This document shows, in pieces, positions 52,900-61,512 of a stretch of 64,000 nt of DNA (the first letter of the stretch is position 1; each line of letters opens with the position of its first letter). The translations under genes and the position numbers were made by a program. The DNA lies in NCBI GenBank assembly GCA_947073495.1, contig CAMTMX010000006.1:1-64000 (forward strand). Direction: 5' to 3'. The notes under the pieces are model-generated. The model was not told the origin of the DNA. It saw nothing but the letters and a program-made list of their open reading frames with translations, and made no database searches. The DNA comes from an uncultured Porphyromonadaceae bacterium (GTDB lineage Bacteria; Bacteroidota; Bacteroidia; Bacteroidales; Muribaculaceae).

Positions 52900-53151
52900 T
52901 CATTTATTGGAACTTCGGCTTAAAAGTCCGACTATCCATAGAAGGAAGACAGCACCGACTACCGAGGTTATCAAATTACCGATTATACTCGAAGTTGAAA
53001 TTCCGATCAGTCCGAACAACCACCCTCCAAGAACACCTCCGATGATACCTACAACCAAATTTACAATGAGACCGAAACCTCCGCCCCGCATCAGCTTCCC
53101 TGCCACAAAACCGGCAACTATACCAATAAGAATGTACCAAATGAAACTCAT
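52900..53151 (-). CDS. GlsB/YeaQ/YmgE family small membrane protein
   Basis: An 83-residue inner-membrane protein with three glycine-rich helices (WYILIGIVAGFVAGKLMRG, FGLIVNLVVGIIGGVLGGWLF, NLITSVVGAVFLLWIVGLL) characteristic of the transglycosylase-associated (YeaQ/YmgE) family. These proteins are often stress-induced, but the biochemical role is not known. Confidence 0.88.
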   Translation of the reverse strand: MSFIWYILIGIVAGFVAGKLMRGGGFGLIVNLVVGIIGGVLGGWLFGLIGISTSSIIGNLITSVVGAVFLLWIVGLLSRSSNK

Positions 53152-53276
53152 AACATTTTGATTTGATAATATTAAACAATCCGTTTTAGTGCAAGATAAA
53201 AAAACGCTTGCCGCTACTCTATCGAAACATGATTAATCTCCATTTGGTTCATTGTTAATATTGACGGAGACAACTT

Positions 53277-53336
53277 AGAGCGCGTTCCTTAAAAATCGCT
53301 GCCCCTACGGCCCCGAAATTTTAAGGAACGCGCTCT
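53277..53336. repeat. Perfect 18-bp inverted repeat with GC-rich loop
   Basis: AGAGCGCGTTCCTTAAAA (53277-53294) pairs without mismatch with 53319-53336. The 24-nt loop is GC-rich (GCCCCTACGGCCCC). It lies between the SPOR-domain gene's end and the GlsB-like gene. It could be a strong terminator or a REP/MITE-like unit; only one copy is in the window. Confidence 0.75.
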
Positions 53337-53345
53337 TAGGTCCGG

Positions 53346-53870
53346 CTACCGTCTCTCTATTATAACCGGTGCTGACGGGAGTCCGGAATAAACATGTTTC
53401 TTCTCCTTGGTTTGAAACGATTTATCAAATGTTGCGGCTTCTTCGAGCGAGTCAAATGAACCGGCTATTACATAAAACATCCCTTCCGGATCCTGCACTC
53501 CGAAAGCCTGATAACCTTTAGAGAACAGATCGCTAACCAAGGCGGCACAGTTAGTTTTCATTTTATATGCACTCACAGCGACATTATAACGGTGCATTTC
53601 ATGTTCCTCTCCATCGACAAATTTAAGATGTTGGACGGCTACATAAACCGTGTCGCCATTTACAACCTTTGTCGCCGGGCCATCCACTTGCTGAAGTTTG
53701 ACTCCGGGAATCCCCAAATCAGCATCAAGAGTCTCGGAAGCCTGGCGTTTGCTGACAGCCGCATCGTATGCCGATTTATAGTTTTTCTCTGTAGGTTTAC
53801 ATCCCACAATCGTCATTGAAACCAGTGTCAATAAAACGATACTCAATTTCTTTATTTTAAAACTACACAT
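53346..53870 (-). CDS. Lipoprotein with SPOR domain
   Basis: A 174-residue lipoprotein: the signal VLLTLVSMTIVGC has its lipobox cysteine near residue 24. The C-terminal part (HRYNVAVSAYKMKTNCAALVS ... GMFYVIAGSFDSLEEAATF) follows the SPOR pattern, a domain that binds denuded peptidoglycan glycans, often at the division site. It likely bridges outer membrane and cell wall. It appears as a single gene. Confidence 0.75.
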   Translation of the reverse strand: MCSFKIKKLSIVLLTLVSMTIVGCKPTEKNYKSAYDAAVSKRQASETLDADLGIPGVKLQQVDGPATKVVNGDTVYVAVQHLKFVDGEEHEMHRYNVAVSAYKMKTNCAALVSDLFSKGYQAFGVQDPEGMFYVIAGSFDSLEEAATFDKSFQTKEKKHVYSGLPSAPVIIERR

Positions 53871-53990
53871 ATCTACATTGTTTAAATAACATTTCCTACC
53901 GAATTCTTCTCCCTAACCCCACCTCCACAAATCTTGATTGTGGCGCGAACAAAGTGTGCCTTAGAAACTGTAATATTACAAAATTACAAA

Positions 53991-54028
53991 AAATGGAGAC
54001 ACTTAATATTAAGTGCCTCCATTTTTAT
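53991..54028 (-). terminator. Terminator of the coiled-coil lipoprotein gene
   Basis: AAATGGAGACACTT and its partner AAGTGCCTCCATTT (53991-54024 overall, one mismatch) form a hairpin with A/T runs at both sides, 44 bp past the stop of the gene at 54072 on the minus strand. Confidence 0.75.
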
Positions 54029-54071
54029 TTAAAGCTTCAAAAGAAGCATCTATTAACTTTAATGATAATCA

Positions 54072-54935
54072 TTAATCAACCTGGATCACAAGGAAGGGAG
54101 TCATGCTCCAGAACTGCTGGGCATTGGTGATACGGATAGTTTTAGTCTTATCTGCATTCTCCTCAATCTGATATGACCCTTCGGGCATATTAGTCCAAAC
54201 CTTTACCTTCTTGCTTCCTGTTGGAATCACTGAAAGCGAACGTTTGTCAGCCTTTGTGAAATATGACTCATTGAAATCACCCTTGAGCACCTTTGTCTGA
54301 CCAAGGAATTTCTTCTCAAGAAGACCGTTCTTCTTCAATTCCTTATTGGTGCCGATAGCATAATAAACAGTGTTGGCTGCATTTTCCACTGCCTCTGTAG
54401 CTGCCTGAGCAGCTTCCTTAGCCTCTGTTTCAGCCTTTACCTGTTCCTGGGTTTCAGTCACCTGTGTAGTCAACTGTTCAATCTGACCTTTTGCCGATGC
54501 AAGATCCGATTCAAGCTGGGCAATTTTCTGATCCTGCTGTGCGATACGATCCTTGAGCTGAGTGATAGTCTTGCTCATCACACTATTATCTTTACCGCTT
54601 GCCTTAAGTTTTGCCTCCATGTCATCAAGAAGAGCCTTGTTGGAAGCAAGACGCGCCTTAATGTTGGCAAGGTTCTGACGGATTTCTGCACGACGGTCAA
54701 CGTTATCACCGGCACCCATGTTATGAAGAAGACCCTCCTGCATGTTGATTGAATCAAGCCCGGTATAGATATCTCCCATAAGGAGCATGAGAGAGTCATT
54801 AAAACTGTTAGCCTCAGCATAATCTGCCTGAAGCTCTGCAATACGTGCTGAATCTTCAGCTAATTTCTGGCTGTTGCCAGAGCAGGATGCGAGCATCAAC
54901 GCTCCAATTCCTAGAATGATAAAACTTTTCTTCAT
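54072..54935 (-). CDS. Coiled-coil lipoprotein
   Basis: A 287-residue lipoprotein from the ATG at 54935 (MKKSFIILGIGALMLASC, lipobox cysteine at 18). Residues about 25-190 are a long coiled coil rich in Glu, Lys and Gln (for example DRIAQQDQKIAQLESDLA). The C-terminal 95 residues (NTVYYAIGTNKELKKNGLL ... YFTKADKRSLSVIPTGSK) form a compact domain found in Bacteroidales relatives, function unknown. Probably a periplasmic structural lipoprotein. Confidence 0.75.
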   Translation of the reverse strand: MKKSFIILGIGALMLASCSGNSQKLAEDSARIAELQADYAEANSFNDSLMLLMGDIYTGLDSINMQEGLLHNMGAGDNVDRRAEIRQNLANIKARLASNKALLDDMEAKLKASGKDNSVMSKTITQLKDRIAQQDQKIAQLESDLASAKGQIEQLTTQVTETQEQVKAETEAKEAAQAATEAVENAANTVYYAIGTNKELKKNGLLEKKFLGQTKVLKGDFNESYFTKADKRSLSVIPTGSKKVKVWTNMPEGSYQIEENADKTKTIRITNAQQFWSMTPFLVIQVD

Positions 54936-54987
54936 CTTGACTATTGGTTTTGGCGGCATTGCCGCAGTTAGAGTTTATAGTTTAAGT

Positions 54988-55686
54988 TTAATCTTCAGAG
55001 TCGCGGGTCTTTTTTGCGCGTCCTCCGATAATGATAACAATCTCTCCCTTGGGTTGGTTCGATTCAAAATATTTTGAAAGTTCTCCAAGTGTGCCTCGAT
55101 GATAGGTTTCATGCAATTTTGAGATCTCTCTACACACACATGCATCCCTTTCTTCCCCGAAACTTTCAGCAAGCTGGCGCAAAGTTCGCGGCAGTCTTTT
55201 AGGAGATTCATAAATCACAATAGTCCTGTCATCATCGGCAAGCAACGACAGTCTGGTCGCCCTTCCTTTTTTGGGAGGCAAAAACCCTTCAAACACAAAC
55301 CTGTCGCATGGCAAGCCTGATGCGACCAATGCCGGCACGAATGCCGTTGCACCCGGAAGGCACTCCACATCTGCACCCAATCGCCGGCATTCCCGGCTAA
55401 GCATAAAGCCCGGATCTGAAATGCCGGGGGTGCCTGCATCAGATATGAGTGCTATATTTTCTCCCCCCAATACCCTTTCAGCTATCTTAGGTGCCTCTTC
55501 ATGCTCATTAAACTTATGATGACTGCGCATGGGGGCGGATATATTGAAATGCTTAAGCAAGACTCCCGAAGTCCTTGTGTCTTCAGCAAGAATCAGATCC
55601 GCATTTTTCAACACTTCCACAGCCCTGAATGTCATATCTTCAAGATTGCCTACAGGGGTAGGCACAATATATAGTTTGCCGCTCAT
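54988..55686 (-). CDS. rsmI: 16S rRNA (cytidine(1402)-2'-O)-methyltransferase
   Basis: RsmI methylates the ribose of C1402 in the ribosomal decoding centre. The 232-residue tetrapyrrole-methylase-fold protein has the RsmI signatures LYIVPTPVGNLEDMTFRAVE, ILAEDTRTS, LISDAGTPGISDPG and LPGATAFVPALVASGLP. It is 49 bp after the acidic protein gene on the minus strand. Confidence 0.95.
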   Translation of the reverse strand: MSGKLYIVPTPVGNLEDMTFRAVEVLKNADLILAEDTRTSGVLLKHFNISAPMRSHHKFNEHEEAPKIAERVLGGENIALISDAGTPGISDPGFMLSRECRRLGADVECLPGATAFVPALVASGLPCDRFVFEGFLPPKKGRATRLSLLADDDRTIVIYESPKRLPRTLRQLAESFGEERDACVCREISKLHETYHRGTLGELSKYFESNQPKGEIVIIIGGRAKKTRDSED

Positions 55687-55735
55687 GAATCTGAATTATA
55701 ATATAAGTGAAGGCTAAACCAATAAGCAACATGCT

Positions 55736-56449
55736 TTATTTAAAATAGTTCTTAAGGATTTCAAGAAAATCCATGACTTCCTCCCTTTGAGAGTTCCACT
55801 GAAGTTCTCCGAGGAAATAATCTTCCGCCTCATCATAACTGTCCATCGACGCGACGAGCGCAAGCGTCGTATTGAAATCAGCGTCTGAATTACAGAATAG
55901 ATCTCGTTTGAATCTATATCTGTCGTTGATGGTGAAGACAAGTTTGCCACGCGGTTCTACAATTTTTTGTGGCTGTGGAGCAGGTTCTTCGGTGGGTAAA
56001 GTATATGCAGCGAATGCAGATTCTTCTATTTCTTCGACAGAAGGCGATATCTCTTCTATTGGAGTGTTCTCCAAGGATGCCGATTCGTTGACTATAGTTG
56101 GAATGTCACCAATCTCATTCTGAGCATCATCTTCAAAATGCTGTCCATCCTCAACATCGTCTGCGAGATCTTCATTTTCGACCATGGCGTCTTTCTCATC
56201 AGGAACGATATCTTCGGTTATTTCATCCGGTTCCCGGTTTTCAACAACCTCCGGCACTTGTTGCAGATCTTCAGGATTTATATGCAGTTCTCCACCGATT
56301 TCATTTACAAGCTGTGTTAAAGAGTTTGCTTTACGCACAATCAACTCAGGAAGAGATTCCGGACAATCTTCACGCGCGAGCGCAAGATGCACCAATCCTT
56401 CCAACTCATAAATATTATCAAGCAATCCGTTTAATTCTTCTTTATTCAT
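55736..56449 (-). CDS. Acidic protein, unknown function
   Basis: A 237-residue cytoplasmic-looking protein. It has a helical N-terminus (1-50), a long acidic low-complexity middle (about 55-165, rich in Glu and Asp) and a conserved-looking C-terminal domain (KLVFTINDRYRFKRDLFCNS, YDEAEDYFLGELQWN, EVMDFLEILKNYF). The same C-terminal pattern is found in Bacteroidales proteins next to dacB, as far as recalled. It overlaps dacB by 8 bp. Function not known. Confidence 0.65.
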   Translation of the reverse strand: MNKEELNGLLDNIYELEGLVHLALAREDCPESLPELIVRKANSLTQLVNEIGGELHINPEDLQQVPEVVENREPDEITEDIVPDEKDAMVENEDLADDVEDGQHFEDDAQNEIGDIPTIVNESASLENTPIEEISPSVEEIEESAFAAYTLPTEEPAPQPQKIVEPRGKLVFTINDRYRFKRDLFCNSDADFNTTLALVASMDSYDEAEDYFLGELQWNSQREEVMDFLEILKNYFK

Positions 56450-57704
56450 ATTCTTCTGGATTTAGAGCCTGCTGAACAGCTTCAACTTGCTCCGGTTCGT
56501 TTTTAAATATATCCAACAACATGTTCTCGGCAGCTTTCTTGGCACGATCGCGTTTTCCAACGATGTTGTTCATTATGATGACCACAGAGTGTGTCGGCAC
56601 ATAATCTTCATCAAGCTTGTATCCGGCATAGCACTGTATCCCCTTCATGCTTCCGGTCTTCATGGCGATATAGCTGTCAAGCGGGGTTTCCGCAAGAAAC
56701 TTTTTCAATGTGCCCTCCTGTCCTGCAAGCGGGAAAAAAGATGCATATGTTGCATCACCGCTCATCTTGGTCAAAATTCCATCCATAAACTCTGCCGTCA
56801 CCCTATTTTGGCGGGAGAGTCCGGACCCGTCAATTATTTCGACACCATCCATAGGCACTTTCTTTTCTACCCAAAAGGCATATTCCCTATTAGCGGCACT
56901 CGAGGTGGAACCATCCTTCCCTTCAAGTTTACCATAGGTGCGGAGCAATGCCTCTGCAAACATATTGTCGCTCCTCATCATGCAAGAACGCATAATTTCA
57001 TCTATAGGAGGGGAGATATGATCAAATATTTGAGTCCTTTCGCCTTCACCTAAATCCTTACCGTCGATAGTGATCATTTCATTGCCGAGAGCAGTTTTCA
57101 ATCTGGATATGAAAACAGACGAGGGATTTTCCACGGATCTGCCTCCTCTTGCATTATTTTCAAAGTTGAAAGCGTGTATCCCCGTGCCGTATGACTCTTT
57201 GAAATCCGCCGCCATCCAGGAATCAGGACGTGGACTGCCTGCAAATTCTGACTCATCGACAATTATCCTCCCTTCGATTTTATTTATTCCGGCAAGACGC
57301 AATGCATCAGTTATTTCCCCTATGATATCCTGTCCATATGGCTCCGACATAGAATTGACCGACGGGTCGCACGATCCCACTATCACTAAATTTCCTCGCA
57401 AAATACCCATGTCAAGCGGTCCGTCGATAAAAATCCCGGTATGATAGCGATAATTAGGGCCTACCTTATTTAACAATGCTGCCGTAGTCACAGACTTCAT
57501 AATTGAAGCCGGTATCAATGGCTTTGATGTGTTGTGGCTTCCGATGACCTTATTGTCAGACAAATCTGTGACCATCACAGCCACCGACTCCGGATTAATT
57601 CCACTTGCCTTTACAAACCGCTCCACCGCCTGATTTACATCCTGAGCCATTGAGGCTGCCCAACAAGCAATAAGCGCAACTATTAAAAATATATTTCTAA
57701 CCAT
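56442..57704 (-). CDS. dacB: D-alanyl-D-alanine carboxypeptidase/endopeptidase (PBP4 type)
   Basis: A class C penicillin-binding protein that trims or cleaves peptidoglycan cross-links. The signal peptide covers residues 1-20. Active-site motifs are SxxK at Ser67/Lys70 (PASIMKSV), SxN in MMRSDNMFAE and KTG in AMKTGSMKG. The 420-residue length and the inserted domain between SxxK and SxN fit the PBP4/S13 family. Confidence 0.93.
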   Translation of the reverse strand: MVRNIFLIVALIACWAASMAQDVNQAVERFVKASGINPESVAVMVTDLSDNKVIGSHNTSKPLIPASIMKSVTTAALLNKVGPNYRYHTGIFIDGPLDMGILRGNLVIVGSCDPSVNSMSEPYGQDIIGEITDALRLAGINKIEGRIIVDESEFAGSPRPDSWMAADFKESYGTGIHAFNFENNARGGRSVENPSSVFISRLKTALGNEMITIDGKDLGEGERTQIFDHISPPIDEIMRSCMMRSDNMFAEALLRTYGKLEGKDGSTSSAANREYAFWVEKKVPMDGVEIIDGSGLSRQNRVTAEFMDGILTKMSGDATYASFFPLAGQEGTLKKFLAETPLDSYIAMKTGSMKGIQCYAGYKLDEDYVPTHSVVIIMNNIVGKRDRAKKAAENMLLDIFKNEPEQVEAVQQALNPEEYE

Positions 57705-57781
57705 TCCTAAATCTGATATGACGCCGTATTAAATTATACATTTTTATAATAAAACGTTTATTCGACATCAATGTGAGTCTA

Positions 57782-57814
57782 CAAAGTTACAAAAGATTTC
57801 GGAATTTTGTTCAA
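57782..57814 (-). promoter_or_regulatory. Promoter of dacB
   Basis: On the minus strand TTGA (57814-57811), a 21-bp spacer and TAACTTTG (57789-57782) approximate the consensus (the -7 box is complete; the -33 has mismatches). It overlaps back-to-back with the plus-strand promoter at 57819. Confidence 0.5.
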
Positions 57815-57818
57815 GTTT

Positions 57819-57849
57819 TTTGTCACTTGAGAAATAGTTGCTAATTTTA
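57819..57849 (+). promoter_or_regulatory. Promoter of the AI-2E transporter gene
   Basis: TTTG (57819-57822), a 19-bp spacer and TAATTTTA (57842-57849) follow the consensus with a single -7 mismatch. Start near 57856 would leave a leader of about 28 nt. Confidence 0.55.
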
Positions 57850-57883
57850 CGTCTGAAAAATAATTCCGCTAACCAAAATTCCG

Positions 57884-59002
57884 ATGGATATTTCAGACTC
57901 TCCCGCAAGACGACCCTACACATTCGACAGAGTTGTCAGGATTTCGTTTACAGTGATTCTCTTGATTGGAATCCTTTTTATGCTCGAATTGCTCAAGGGT
58001 GTGCTCCTACCATTCTTGGTTGCCTGTCTTGTCGCCTATATGCTTGAACCCATTGTGAGATGGAACATGAAAATCACAAAACTGCAAAACAGGTTCGTGC
58101 CTGTGCTTATCACATTGTTGGAAGTCACTATCATAGCAGCAGCGTTCTGCATACTTTTCATTCCATATCTCGTATCGGAAACACATGAAATGACACAAAT
58201 GCTTCGCCATTATGCCTCAACTAAAATTCAGATTCCATATTTTTCCGACAGTATACATTCTTTTTTGAGAGAGAATATCGATTTTGAAAGAATTTCCAAA
58301 CTGCTTTCGAAAGAGGAATGGAAAGAACTGATCAAAAGCACCATTTCGTCGTCATGGACATTCCTTAGTTCCGGATTCGCTTTTATATTCGGAGTGCTTA
58401 GCTGGCTGATTGTCGTGCTATACATAATTTTTATAATGCTTGACTATGAAAGGATAATGCAGGGATTCAAGCACCTTGTCCCCGTCAACCACCGCAAGTG
58501 GGCATATCAGATCGGCAATGACATTAAAAACGCTATGAACAGATATTTCCGGGGACAATTTTTAATTGCTTTTATTGTCGGGATTTTGTTTTCCATTGGG
58601 TTCCTCATAATCGGACTTCCCATGGGAGTGGTGCTCGGATTGTTTATCGGGATCTTAAACATGGTTCCATATCTGCAGCTGATCTCTTTGCCTATTACAG
58701 TTGTATTATGTATTGTCTGCACTGCAAGCACAGGTGTGGATTTCTGGGTAATCTTCTGGGAGAGTATGGCTGTTTATGTTATTGTCCAGTGCATACAGGA
58801 TCTTATCCTCACTCCCAAGATAATGGGCAAGGCGATGGGACTCAACCCGGCGATCATTCTTCTTTCCCTATCTATCTGGGGTTCTCTCCTCGGATTTATG
58901 GGGCTGATAATAGCCCTGCCCCTCACCACTCTCCTTCTATCATACTACGATATATATGTTGTGCAAAGATATGGACGGCATATCCCAGAATCTAACAAAT
59001 AA
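57884..59002 (+). CDS. AI-2E family transporter
   Basis: A 372-residue inner-membrane protein of the AI-2E (TqsA/PerM) family with about eight helices, in the family's pattern: two early helices (ILLIGILFMLELLKGVLLPFL), a long middle soluble stretch and a C-terminal group including IVGILFSIGFLIIGLPMGVV and LGLFIGILNMVPYLQ. Family members export varied small molecules or ions; assignment to the quorum signal AI-2 is not implied. The antiporter gene starts 27 bp later. Confidence 0.88.
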   Translation: MDISDSPARRPYTFDRVVRISFTVILLIGILFMLELLKGVLLPFLVACLVAYMLEPIVRWNMKITKLQNRFVPVLITLLEVTIIAAAFCILFIPYLVSETHEMTQMLRHYASTKIQIPYFSDSIHSFLRENIDFERISKLLSKEEWKELIKSTISSSWTFLSSGFAFIFGVLSWLIVVLYIIFIMLDYERIMQGFKHLVPVNHRKWAYQIGNDIKNAMNRYFRGQFLIAFIVGILFSIGFLIIGLPMGVVLGLFIGILNMVPYLQLISLPITVVLCIVCTASTGVDFWVIFWESMAVYVIVQCIQDLILTPKIMGKAMGLNPAIILLSLSIWGSLLGFMGLIIALPLTTLLLSYYDIYVVQRYGRHIPESNK

Positions 59003-59029
59003 TCATTGACTTTATATCATATAATACGG

Positions 59030-61360
59030 ATGATAACCCTACCGATGTCATACGATCTGGAAAACTCAATCCAGGAAACTGTCTCTGATATGGAGACAGC
59101 GGCTTATACAGAAATCAATGGAGACAATCCCGTTTCCAACGAAGAAGACCATACCAACGGACTTATCGGCGACCTTGCATGGATTCTTCTTTTGGGAGCA
59201 GTCGTGACTCTTTTGTTTAAAAAACTCAAGCAGCCTGTGGTGTTGGGATATATACTTGCAGGGTTTCTCGCAAGCCCTAAATTCGTATATCTCCCGTCTA
59301 TCTCAAATCTCGCCAACATAGAATTTTGGGCGGATCTCGGCATTGTGGTCCTTATGTTTACCCTTGGACTTGAATTCAGTTTCAAAAAACTTATGAACGC
59401 CGGGTCATCTGCGATTATCACAGCCCTGATCATTATCACCGGAATGACATTCGCAGGTTTCGGAGTCGGGAAAATATTGCACCTGAATTCCATAAACTGC
59501 ATATTCCTTGGAGGTATGATTTCCATGTCGAGTACCACAATAATCCTAAAGACGCTTACCGACCTCGGAATGCGACAAAAGAAATTCGCATCCCTCGTGC
59601 TCGCCGTCTTGATTATAGAAGACCTTTTCGCAGTCCTTATGCTTGTGCTTCTTTCGTCGCTCGCAATGGGCAACGTAGAGGGTATGGAACTACTTTTCTC
59701 CATTGGGAAACTGCTGTTTTTCCTTATTATATGGTTTGTGGTCGGTGTATATGTATTGCCAACATTCCTTACTAAAGTCAAAAGCTTCCTTAACGACGAG
59801 ACATTACTTATTGTGGCGATGGGGTTATGTTTCTCAATGGCTGTCTTCTCCGTGACTTGTGGCTTTTCTTTGGAACTCGGCGCCTTCGTGATGGGATCTA
59901 TCCTGGCAGGAACCATGGCAGCGGAGCGTATGGAAAGAGTGGTTCAACCCGTGAAAGACCTTTTTGGAGCCGTATTTTTTATCTCCGTAGGTATGATGGT
60001 AGATCCCGGAATACTTGTATCATACTGGTGGGAGATTCTCCTGCTTGCCATAGTTGTTATCTGTGGAATGATATTCTTCGGGACACTTGGAATGTTGGTG
60101 ACAGGTCAGACCCTCAGGGTGGCAATAGAAAGCGGATTCACATTGACTCAAGTGGGCGAGTTCTCTTTTATCATTGCCTCTTTAGGTATGAGTCTCGGGG
60201 TACTCGAACCCTCTTTATATCCCATAATCGTAGCGGTGTCTGTGATTACAATATTCACCACCCCCTATTTCGTAAAAATGTCTCAACCGGCTTATGATAT
60301 CGTTGAGCGACATCTCCCTGCAAAACTCGGGTTCCTTATCGACCGGTATTCAAAACAGGTGACAGACTCAAGCGAGACCAAGCGTTTGTGGCGCGACATA
60401 TTGAGCCGATATCTATGGAGGATAGTATTATATTCCGTCGTGTTGCTGGCTATAATCCTTATTTCAAAACAATTTTTATTCCCTCTGTGCCAGCAATATT
60501 TAGGCGATTGGGGGAGATTGTCAGCCACCACGATTACATTTGTCTGCATGCTTCCCTTTCTCTTTGCTCTTTCTTTCAGTTCTACAAAACCTGATGAAAA
60601 AATGAAACTGCATGCTTCTGCGAGTTTCTACGATGTTCCGCTGGTGGCAATGAAAATCATACGATATCTTGTAACCCTGTTCTTTATCGTCTATTTGATG
60701 ACAATAGCATATAATTCTTTGATTGCCTGGATTGCCGGTGCTGTATTCTTTGCCTTGATAATCATCTTCGCATCTTCAAAACTGATGTCAAGATACGGAA
60801 ATATGGAAAAGAAATTTATCGATAATCTCAACATACGTGAAAATACGCGACTTGGTCTGAACAACAACCTCGTAAGTGATCTTCACCAGGCTTACATTCA
60901 GGTTGGTGCATACTGTCCGTTTGTTGGAGACCGTCTAAAAGATTCAGGATTAAGGGATGATTATGGAGTGAGTGTGTCAAGTATCCAGAGAGGAGACCGA
61001 ATGATGCCCCTCCCCTCCGTAGATGCCAGAATTTTCCCTGGAGATGTACTCGGAGTGATCGGCACAGATGAACAGATCAAGAAACTTAACGACGACATCG
61101 AACGGGATGAGAAAGCTTTTCAGGCAGTACAGACAACCCAGCCGGAAATAGCTCTCAGGAGCCTAAGGCTTACCTCCGGGTCTCCTATTATTGACGTGCC
61201 GCTTGGGCAAACCAATCTTCGCACAGATTTTTACAGTATGATTGTAAAAGTGCAGCGAGGTGAAGACGAATTTGAACAGCCCGGACCATCCACAGTCCTC
61301 AGGGAAGGCGATATCGTATGGGTTGTAGGAGATGCCTCCCGTATAGACCTTATGAAATAA
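59030..61360 (+). CDS. Cation:proton antiporter (CPA2 family) with two RCK_C domains
   Basis: A monovalent cation/proton antiporter. The start at the ATG 59030 is preferred; an ATG at 59045 is also possible and a TTG lies at 59006. The N-terminal 60 residues are soluble, then about twelve helices carry the CPA2 pattern (VLGYILAGFLASP, LGLEFSFKKLM, IEDLFAVLML, ELGAFVMGSILAGT). After four further helices the C-terminus holds two TrkA-C/RCK_C-like domains (QVGAYCPFVGDRLKDSGLR and LTSGSPIIDVPLGQTNLR). No nucleotide-binding RCK_N domain is seen between. Confidence 0.88.
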   Translation: MITLPMSYDLENSIQETVSDMETAAYTEINGDNPVSNEEDHTNGLIGDLAWILLLGAVVTLLFKKLKQPVVLGYILAGFLASPKFVYLPSISNLANIEFWADLGIVVLMFTLGLEFSFKKLMNAGSSAIITALIIITGMTFAGFGVGKILHLNSINCIFLGGMISMSSTTIILKTLTDLGMRQKKFASLVLAVLIIEDLFAVLMLVLLSSLAMGNVEGMELLFSIGKLLFFLIIWFVVGVYVLPTFLTKVKSFLNDETLLIVAMGLCFSMAVFSVTCGFSLELGAFVMGSILAGTMAAERMERVVQPVKDLFGAVFFISVGMMVDPGILVSYWWEILLLAIVVICGMIFFGTLGMLVTGQTLRVAIESGFTLTQVGEFSFIIASLGMSLGVLEPSLYPIIVAVSVITIFTTPYFVKMSQPAYDIVERHLPAKLGFLIDRYSKQVTDSSETKRLWRDILSRYLWRIVLYSVVLLAIILISKQFLFPLCQQYLGDWGRLSATTITFVCMLPFLFALSFSSTKPDEKMKLHASASFYDVPLVAMKIIRYLVTLFFIVYLMTIAYNSLIAWIAGAVFFALIIIFASSKLMSRYGNMEKKFIDNLNIRENTRLGLNNNLVSDLHQAYIQVGAYCPFVGDRLKDSGLRDDYGVSVSSIQRGDRMMPLPSVDARIFPGDVLGVIGTDEQIKKLNDDIERDEKAFQAVQTTQPEIALRSLRLTSGSPIIDVPLGQTNLRTDFYSMIVKVQRGEDEFEQPGPSTVLREGDIVWVVGDASRIDLMK

Positions 61361-61392
61361 TTCTCCAAAATATCCATATTTATATCCGGAAT

Positions 61393-61433
61393 CACTTGTA
61401 TTGTTGATTTTCATCAAAATACAAGTGGTTTTT
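61393..61433 (+). terminator. Terminator after the antiporter gene
   Basis: CACTTGTATT (61393-61402) pairs perfectly with AATACAAGTG (61418-61427), followed by GTTTTTTAT, 32 bp after the stop. Confidence 0.8.
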
Positions 61434-61467
61434 TATATTTTCATCACTATAGTCTCAATATTTTTTA

Positions 61468-61475
61468 TAATTTTG
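61468..61475 (+). promoter_or_regulatory. -7 promoter box for the M48-like gene
   Basis: TAATTTTG fits TAnnTTTG, 37 bp before the ATG at 61513; the -33 region lacks a TTTG. Confidence 0.4.
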
Positions 61476-61512
61476 TGACATATTGTAATTATCAAATTTA
61501 ATCTTGTCTGTC

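Noticed and set aside
53960..53985. TTAGAAACTGTAATATTA resembling an outer arm of the dispersed element
   Set aside because: No matching second arm or loop block nearby; the match is too short to call a copy.
59104..59916. 270-codon minus-strand frame inside the antiporter gene
   Set aside because: Shadow of the membrane-protein coding sequence; composition is what the reverse complement of hydrophobic codons gives.
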